Assembly: GCA_013399895.1 (NCBI GenBank)
Contig: VXBA01001027.1
Location: forward strand, 2,599,148-2,663,147
Length of the DNA: 64,000 nt
Direction of reading: 5' to 3'
Origin: Serilophus lunatus
Taxonomy: Eukaryota > Chordata > Aves > Passeriformes > Eurylaimidae
Shown here: positions 57,061-64,000 of the stretch, in pieces
Layout of the letters: the number at the start of each line of letters is the position of its first letter
How positions within the stretch are numbered: position 1 is the stretch's first letter
The notes under the pieces: generated by a model
The model's input: the letters and a program-made list of their open reading frames with translations, nothing else
What the model was told of the DNA's origin: nothing
Databases searched by the model: none
Translations under genes and position numbers: made by a program

Positions 57061-60000
57061 GTGACCCTGGCTTTACGCACCTTCATTCTGCAAGATGTGG
57101 GCATCCTTCCCTCACATTGACTTCCACACCTTGCAAAGAATTAGGATGCAAGCAATTAATTCTTTGCTCTGGAGACTGTACTACTCATACCCCTCCTGTG
57201 TGCTGTTCCCTCTATTTCCCCTCTTATGATTAGTCATAATATCCTGGAGTAGCAGACTCATGTCCAGGCTGTTTCCAAAAAAGCTAGATGATTATGCACC
57301 TGCATTAAACATAGATGGCTGTAACAGTTTGTACCTAGAGTGCCACCTCTGCAGCAGAAACTGTACATGAAACATCTCCTGCTTCACTGTTCTGCGTGGG
57401 GTGATTTATTAGGACAAACTGGCACGAACAATTTGGTGCCAATTCCTGTGGTTATTCAGGTATTGGTGGTGCATGGATGGAGGTGGAGGCCGGGCAGTCT
57501 CTAGGAGATGTGGGAGAAGAATGATTCACGGGGAGGAGTCACCTGAGTCTCTATTCCACCCATACTCCTGAGTGCACATCCCAAAAAGCACAGATTTTTG
57601 AACAGCCATTTGAAATTGTCAGTGGACCTGCTCATGCCTTGCTCCAGAACCACTTTTCACCCTAGATTTCCTCCAAACATGACAGAGGTGCATGGAGACC
57701 CTGCCAGGTCTCTGAGTGCCAGTGGGCAGTGGGAGGTGGTCCCTGCTCCACAGGGCAGATGGACAGTCCTTGGTACACTGGGCTGGTGGGCTGCACCCTT
57801 GGAACAACAACTGGCTCTTTGAACCCTTCATGGTGATGCCAGGAGATTGCTGCTGGCCTGATGAGATGCTCTAGACACTCAGAAAAAAACCCTGTCATCA
57901 TCCTTTCAAAGGTTTTGTTGGGTTTTTGGAGGCTGGTTACATGGCAGCAAACCCATATTGTCCTCCTTGCACATTCTGAAAATGCTGCATCTGGATGTTT
58001 AGTGTTCAGGAAAACAAGAATTAAATTTGAAGGCTTTAAGAGGAGAGCTTCAATTTTCAAGATCAGAGGAAGAACTGAGGGACTGGAATGTGGGACTGGA
58101 CCTGGATTTTCTCCATATTTTGATCTATGCAACCTTTTTCCTATGCCTTTTATGGGCAGCTGTGAAACCTGAATCCTGATATTAGTTCCAACTGTTGAAT
58201 GGCATTAGATGATTCATCTCTTCTATTAATACAAAAAGTAATACCATTTTCTGCTTTGCACATAATGCCTTTTGAGAAATAGATGAAGACATAAGGGACA
58301 TCGAAGAATTATTTAATCTAAGCTTTTTTCTTCAGCCCCGTGTTTTGTCACTCTCTTGAATGATTACACTCCAGTCCCTGCCCTTCCCCAGTTACTCTGG
58401 AGACAGTGCTCAAAGGCAGGAGCCATCTCGTCCTGCTTCAGTGCCCCTCTCCTAAGGGAGGGGTGTGAATCTTTTATCAAAAAGTAATAAATGTTCTTTG
58501 GTATAACAGAGTAAAAAAAGGAGGAGAAAATCAACAAGCTGGTTTCAATATGCTCTATTAATAAGCCAAAGCCACTGTCATAAAAATGCCAGCACCAGCA
58601 TTGAAAATCGAAGTGTAGTCTTAATGATTCAGCTGAAAAATCTAATTTGACCAGAGAGGAGGCTTGGAGATTTTCCACCCTCCCTGGTCAACATTCACAG
58701 AGTCATGTGCATAAATACAAATGTTCCTGGGAAACTTTGCAGTCAATGAATATGCTCTGTGGCACTAAAGATGGAGAAGTTTTTATTGGTGTGGTAATTC
58801 TTGGCATGTGATGTGGATTTTTCAGCTGAAAGGTGATGGACAATTTTATGGATTTTTGAGGTCTTAATAGATTGCCAGGACCTTGATAAAGTGGAATTTG
58901 AACACCCCATTCCTCCTCCCCTTCTCTTCTGCTGTTAAAAAAGGGAGCAGTAAATCCAAGATGAATTGATAAAAGTAAAAAGGAGAGTCAAGAGAAATTT
59001 TATGGCATTAATTTTTGGGCAAAATATTTGCAAACCAAATACTTAGTTCCAAATGCCACTGTAAACTTCCCTGACATCATGGACCACACGCTGATTTGTG
59101 GATGCTGGGTGCTGAAGCATTAGATGTACTGTTAGAGGATAGTTGGTCTCAGCTCACACTAAAGGATTTTTTTATCAAAATATTTTACTAAAAATAGAGA
59201 ATTTTGGTGCAGTGTGGGGAGAGAATGACATTTAACACCAGCATCTTAAAAGCTCCAGTTATCCATATAACTTAGGGTGAGTGGCCTCCTAAAAAAATCC
59301 ATATTTGTGTTTACTGGGGTTTGTAAGCACTGTTATAACAACAGTAAATTATACAGAAAGAAATGAGTGAACTTCCCAGGAATTGGAACAGTAAGTCCTT
59401 TCTCCTTTAGTGCCTTTCTCTTTATTGTTAAAGGTTTATTGAAAGGAAGCTGCATTTTTCTCAGCACATTATTATTGTGATTGTTTCCCTTGCACTGACA
59501 GCAACACCAGCACTTTCTCATTATTTGGTAGATGCACAAGAGCCTGTTCTGTCTCCCATTAAAGTCAATAACTATCTTCCTTAATTAGCATTCAAATTAC
59601 GATCAGTCTCCTAACATTACTATCAATTAGGCCCAGCACAGCCGTGCTCTGTTGTTTGTTTGAGTTCTTTGAGGTGAGCTGGGTCCACAGAGGCTGAGTG
59701 GGATCGTGGGCAGGAGCCAAACCCCACAGATCTGGGTTGCATCCACTGATGATCATGGGCTGCTGGAGGAGGAGGAGGCTCTCCCAAACTAAAACAACAG
59801 CACAGCTGGTTTAATTGCCCTCTTCCAATCAAATGAATAACTGGAAAGTGTCAGAAAAGCAATTGTATCCACAGAAATGAGACTCTTTCCTTCTTTTTAC
59901 TCTGTGCTGGATGCTGAGGGCTGTAGTGACCTTGACATGCAGTAAACTTTCACCAAAAGCTGTGTTGGGGCCCTGAAATTAAGACATGCAGGTTTCTAAG

Positions 60001-61261
60001 GCAAATTAAAGCACATGGGAGTGAAGGATAACTGGCTGGGATGCTGCAGCTTGGAAAGCCAGAGCATAATAGTGCTGGGCTTACTCTGCTCCAAGTGCAG
60101 TATATAAAGGAATTGATGTAGATGTTGAGGAGGCACAAAGGGAGTTTGCAATGATTGATGTGTCATCATGACTCCTCCAAAGCACCTGCCAAGTGGGACG
60201 CGGGACGGTGCAATGCAGGTACCAGGGACTGCAGCTTGTATTTGCTGTGCAAGATTGTTTCTTCAGATTGGGATCACAGTATTTGCAGTACTTGAGTTCC
60301 AAAAGAAGGAAAAAAAAAAAAAGAATGGACGTGTTTTGATGAAGTTAAAGCATAGAACAAACCTAGCTCCCTGATGATTCTACCAAGGTTTGCTGAAAAT
60401 TAGCTTCTCAGCACATGGTGATATTTGCTAGCAAAACAGACTAAATGATCTAAACCAAAGCACATGGGACTGTTATAAACTCTCTCTGCCTTAGAATAGA
60501 AAATTGCTTAGCACTGGCAATTTGCTTCTGACATCCCTCCCCAATCTAATAGAGATTATCCTCTGGAAAGGTCTGTTTTCTACTGTGAAAATCCAGGCTA
60601 TTTTCCTCTGTGCCCAAAGCTTATATTGCATTTGCAATATTTAAACTCCAGACTGCTTTTTAGACTATTGCATTTCACAACAACGTGGTACATTCGAATT
60701 ATTTCTGTATGTGGGAAACAGAGATAGGCAGAAACCTGTTCTTTTCCCATAATGTGAGAATAAGGAGTATTTCCCCTTGGAGCCCTATACTTTGCCTCAT
60801 CTCTCTATTTTCCTTAGCTGAGTTGGTAGAAGACCCTCTTGGCAAGGATAGCAGTTGTCCATGTGGAAAAGTGACCTTTTAATCTGTATTTTTCGCATGC
60901 TTGGATGCAGTGAGCATCTGGAAGGAGTGAAGCTAGTGCTATGCTGCCAGAGGGTTTTCAAGGACTGCCAGCAGCTGGTCCATGGAGGTAAGGGAGGCAA
61001 CTCCAGACCAGAATGAACCTATTAGCCTTAATTAAAAGACAGAAGTATCTAAATGTGATGAGCTTGCCCCTGTTGCTTCTGAAGAGGAATCTCAGTCTTA
61101 TTTATTAACCTCTTTACTGCACATTGAAGGACAAGCCTCAGCCATTCCAGCACTGTCCAGTGGGAAAACATCAGTAAATATGAACCAAAACAGGACTTTT
61201 TCTGCAGGATAGAGGATGTGAGCTGCCACAAAATACAAGAATGATGCCCAGATACCACTTT

Positions 61262-61394
61262 ACCGAGCGTTCAAGGCCAGGTTGAGCAGGACCCTGGCCA
61301 ACTCAGTCTGGTGGGTGGCACCCCTGCCCTTAGCAGAGTGTTTGTAACTACATGGTCTTTAAGGTCCCTTCTAACCCAGACCATTCTGTGATTC
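61262..61394 (+). mobile_element. CR1 LINE 3' fragment, intergenic
   Basis: About 130 bp: a GAGCGTTCAAGGCCAGGTTG block, a diverged middle, then CTTTAAGGTCCCTTCTAACC and the terminal CCATTCTGTGATTC typical of avian CR1. It lies in the gene-free region to the right of ZMAT3. Confidence 0.9.
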
Positions 61395-62379
61395 ACCTGG
61401 ACATTCAGCCAGGACTGCCTGTCGAAGCAGGAGATGAGGCTTTGGGATCAGGAAGGGGAGTAGCAACATTTCCTTCCCCCCTACAATTCCATCTCCACCT
61501 CTCTGCTGTGTTTTTTTATTCATTTACATCTCACAACCAGATTTCATTTATCTAGATGTGCCAGCTCAATGAAACTTCAGTTTCTCCTCTTAACTGCTGC
61601 GATAATCTCACCTGTGCTTCCTTTTGAAAATAGAAAAAGCCATGGAGCTAAAATGGCCCATTTTGATGACTATCTTTGTGCTTTTTCTGCTTTCTTTGCT
61701 TCACATCACAGAAAACTTCAAACTCCATCTCAGCACCTGAAGTGCTGATTTCAATTTACATTAATTTCAGACAAAGTGATTTCCTAATAGCTGAGAGCAT
61801 TGTTAGACGTGCCTTTTTTTGAGGTAAAGAATGAAGAAAAGGGTCTAAAGTAATCCATATATTGTACAAAATAACAATTCACAATGAAGCAAATCCCCTT
61901 AATGTCCCCATGAAAGTTCTTGCAATAAAATATATACATTTCCCTGTTTGGCTGTTAATTCTTATTTCACACTTTTTATCTGCTGAGCTTTTCGATTTTC
62001 TGAGAAAAATGAACTCTTGGTGCTCAGTGCACAGGAGCCATCTCATCGAAGAGAAGAAAGTTTCCTCTCTAAACTTGAGTAACTCACCTGCCTTCCACAG
62101 GTAAGGTGGGGGATGAAGGGAAACCCTCATCCTGAGTAAAGATTTCCAGTTACATGGCAAGATCTGATGAGGAGTCTCCACAGGGGAACTTCAAAGACTG
62201 GTCACTTAAAAACCAAAATTGTGATACATATTCTGCCAGAAAGGTCATAACTCTTTCTTCAGCTTGGGAAACTGAAAAATGGCTTTATTTAACAGCAATG
62301 TACTTATCCCCCTTGGAATGGGAATGAAGATTAATCCTCAGTCATGCTGGGAAAGTCTTCGCTTTGAAATTGCTGTTAT

Positions 62380-62720
62380 AGTGATTTTAAATTAACATAT
62401 ACAGCATGAAGAGTGAATTCTTTTCCTCTGAGTGTGTCCACTCTGGGCACTTTTTACCACAATTTAATTGACTGCCAATTAATGTAAAGTAGTCACATAT
62501 TTTTAAGGCTAGTGTAGACACTTTCCCACATTAATCTGCAAGTTGGTTGATAATTAATCTGAAATATATATCTCCACCAACCCCAGAGATAGTTTTACCT
62601 ATCAGATATGAGGCACTTGTTGCTGAAAACCACAATTATATCTTCATTTATAACAGCTGAGGAGCTATGTTTAAATAGTTACACAATATGATTTGTGGAC
62701 AACTGTATTTCACATAGACA
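62380..62720. other. Candidate conserved non-coding element
   Basis: A dense cluster of TTAATT/AATTAA motifs: AAATTAACATATAC, CAATTTAATTGACTGCCAA, GATAATTAATCTGAAAT. The sequence is unique and non-coding. Similar AT-rich unique blocks are at about 55480-55640 and 52860-53000. Called by composition only. Confidence 0.25.
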
Positions 62721-64000
62721 GGATCTCTCTGAGTTAGATATCTATCTTTGCTGTCAGTTTTCTAAATCATGTTGGGAAATCATTTGCTCCTTTGTGCTTC
62801 TCTTCTGACCTCCTACTTAACACCAACAAAAGAGAATGAAAAAAAAACTGTATCAGAGATACAAGGTATATTTTTTTAATACTGCGTTTGTGGATTTTTT
62901 CTGGTGAAGAAAATCTTAAGGAATTAAGTGAAATATTTCTCTCCAAATACTAATTTGTGAGTTTCTTTGGAAAAAATGGAAGCATTTTGAGAAGAGCCAG
63001 ACTTCTACAAAGCATGCTGCTGTTCTCACTTGTTCTGAACCTGGTTCATCTGTCGTCACTTGAAACTGGATGAAGTGAACATAGAGGTGCTTTTGCATTT
63101 ACCTAACATTTTCCATCCCCTCTGTACACAAACCGACAATAATGTCAGGCTCACTACAAGCACAAGATCTGTTTGGTACTTTCACTATTTGCTTCCCTTG
63201 TCTTGCAGAGATACTCCAACACCCACAGAAACAGCATTATCTCCCTGTGAAAGGGTCCTGCACCTTCATACAGCCCAGCCCTTATGAGGTGCTGTCCTGC
63301 ATATAGTGGAACATGCAGAGGAATTAGCAGCTCATAGAAATGCCAAAACCGAACATTTTCTGTCTTATTTCCAAGTGAGCGAGCACAGACACCTGCTTAC
63401 AACTGCCTAGTGATGAAAACCATCCACTCCACTAGCTAATAACTGTGATTGAGCCAAGCTAGTCCTTGAAAGAGATAAAATGGAGCTGGCAGAGCCTTCT
63501 GCTGGTACCCACCCACCTCCCAAAGTGTCGGTGACTCATGCTTAGAACTCAAACAACAGACGTGTTGCCCAGTGCTGTTGTGACAGATGCTGCCAAAACC
63601 ATTGGGGCCTCTTTTCTTTGCTGAATCAAAGCAAAATATTTAAGTAAGCAAAACCAAGTGGATTGTTCTACTCCCAAGACCCTTGTTGAACTCACTGCCT
63701 CAGGAATTACACCAACACTTCAATGACAAGTTCTGGAACCCTGGAGAACAGCTCAAAGCGAGGTTGTTGCAAGCAAGCTCAGAGGCATCTGATGACCACA
63801 GGCTGGACCTCTTGAATCAGTCATACCAAATATGCACTGGTCATATGGGGGGACACTACAGCATCATGCTGCAATACAGGCAACGAGGACATTCACAGCT
63901 GTCACCTTCATTTGTAAAGCTGAGCTACAGCTTTGTGATTTCCCCCCACAAAGCCCCATCAAAGTCTTTCCAATTCTGTAGATACCCCTGTGGCTTAAGG

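Larger units (their letters stand above)
48450..64000. other. Gene-free intergenic region
   Basis: No exon with conserved coding sequence was found on either strand in 15.5 kb. Contents are the MIR-like SINE at 49.7 kb, the CR1 tail at 61.3 kb, homopolymer runs, and AT-rich blocks with the look of conserved non-coding DNA, listed separately. In mammals KCNMB2 lies on this side of ZMAT3. None of its coding sequence was recognised, so it is presumably beyond the right edge. Confidence 0.7.

Noticed and set aside
48450..64000. Coding exons of KCNMB2, the expected neighbour
   Set aside because: None of its recognisable protein segments appear in any frame in this region, so it is presumed to lie beyond the window.

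Overview
The window is vertebrate nuclear DNA, almost certainly from a bird. It holds spliced genes with GT-AG introns, CpG-island promoters, several CR1-type LINE tails with the usual avian 3' end, and an old tRNA-derived SINE. No bacterial, organellar or intact viral genes were seen. The species cannot be named from the sequence alone.

Layout. Positions 1-33.2 kb, minus strand: PIK3CA, the p110-alpha catalytic subunit of class IA phosphoinositide 3-kinase. Twenty coding exons were placed to the base. They sum to 3033 nt, exactly codons 1-1011, and every length and phase agrees with the human gene as I recall it. The last 57 or so codons, which carry the kinase-domain hotspot H1047, lie beyond the left edge. 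A non-coding first exon is inferred in a CpG island near 33.2 kb, giving a first intron of about 15.8 kb.

Positions 33.2-34.9 kb: a compact head-to-head promoter region. Two CpG islands about 1.2 kb apart are separated by a CR1 LINE fragment and an A-rich tract.

Positions 34.8 to about 48.4 kb, plus strand: ZMAT3 (Wig-1/PAG608), a p53-induced three-zinc-finger RNA-binding protein. It has a non-coding exon in the second CpG island and five coding exons (870 nt, 289 codons plus stop). A long 3' UTR of perhaps 4-5 kb is inferred. Gene order and divergent orientation match the human ZMAT3-PIK3CA pair.

Positions 48.4-64 kb: gene-free in what I can read. It holds an amniote MIR-like SINE, a CR1 tail, simple repeats, and AT-rich blocks that look like candidate conserved non-coding elements.

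No new biological system stands out. The points most worth a second look are five: the CR1 lodged between the two divergent promoters; an upstream ORF overlapping the ZMAT3 start codon; a tandem splice donor in ZMAT3 exon 4 whose downstream choice creates an immediate stop; unexplained open, protein-like stretches on the minus strand of PIK3CA intron 1; and a few lineage substitutions in p110-alpha beside conserved hotspot residues.
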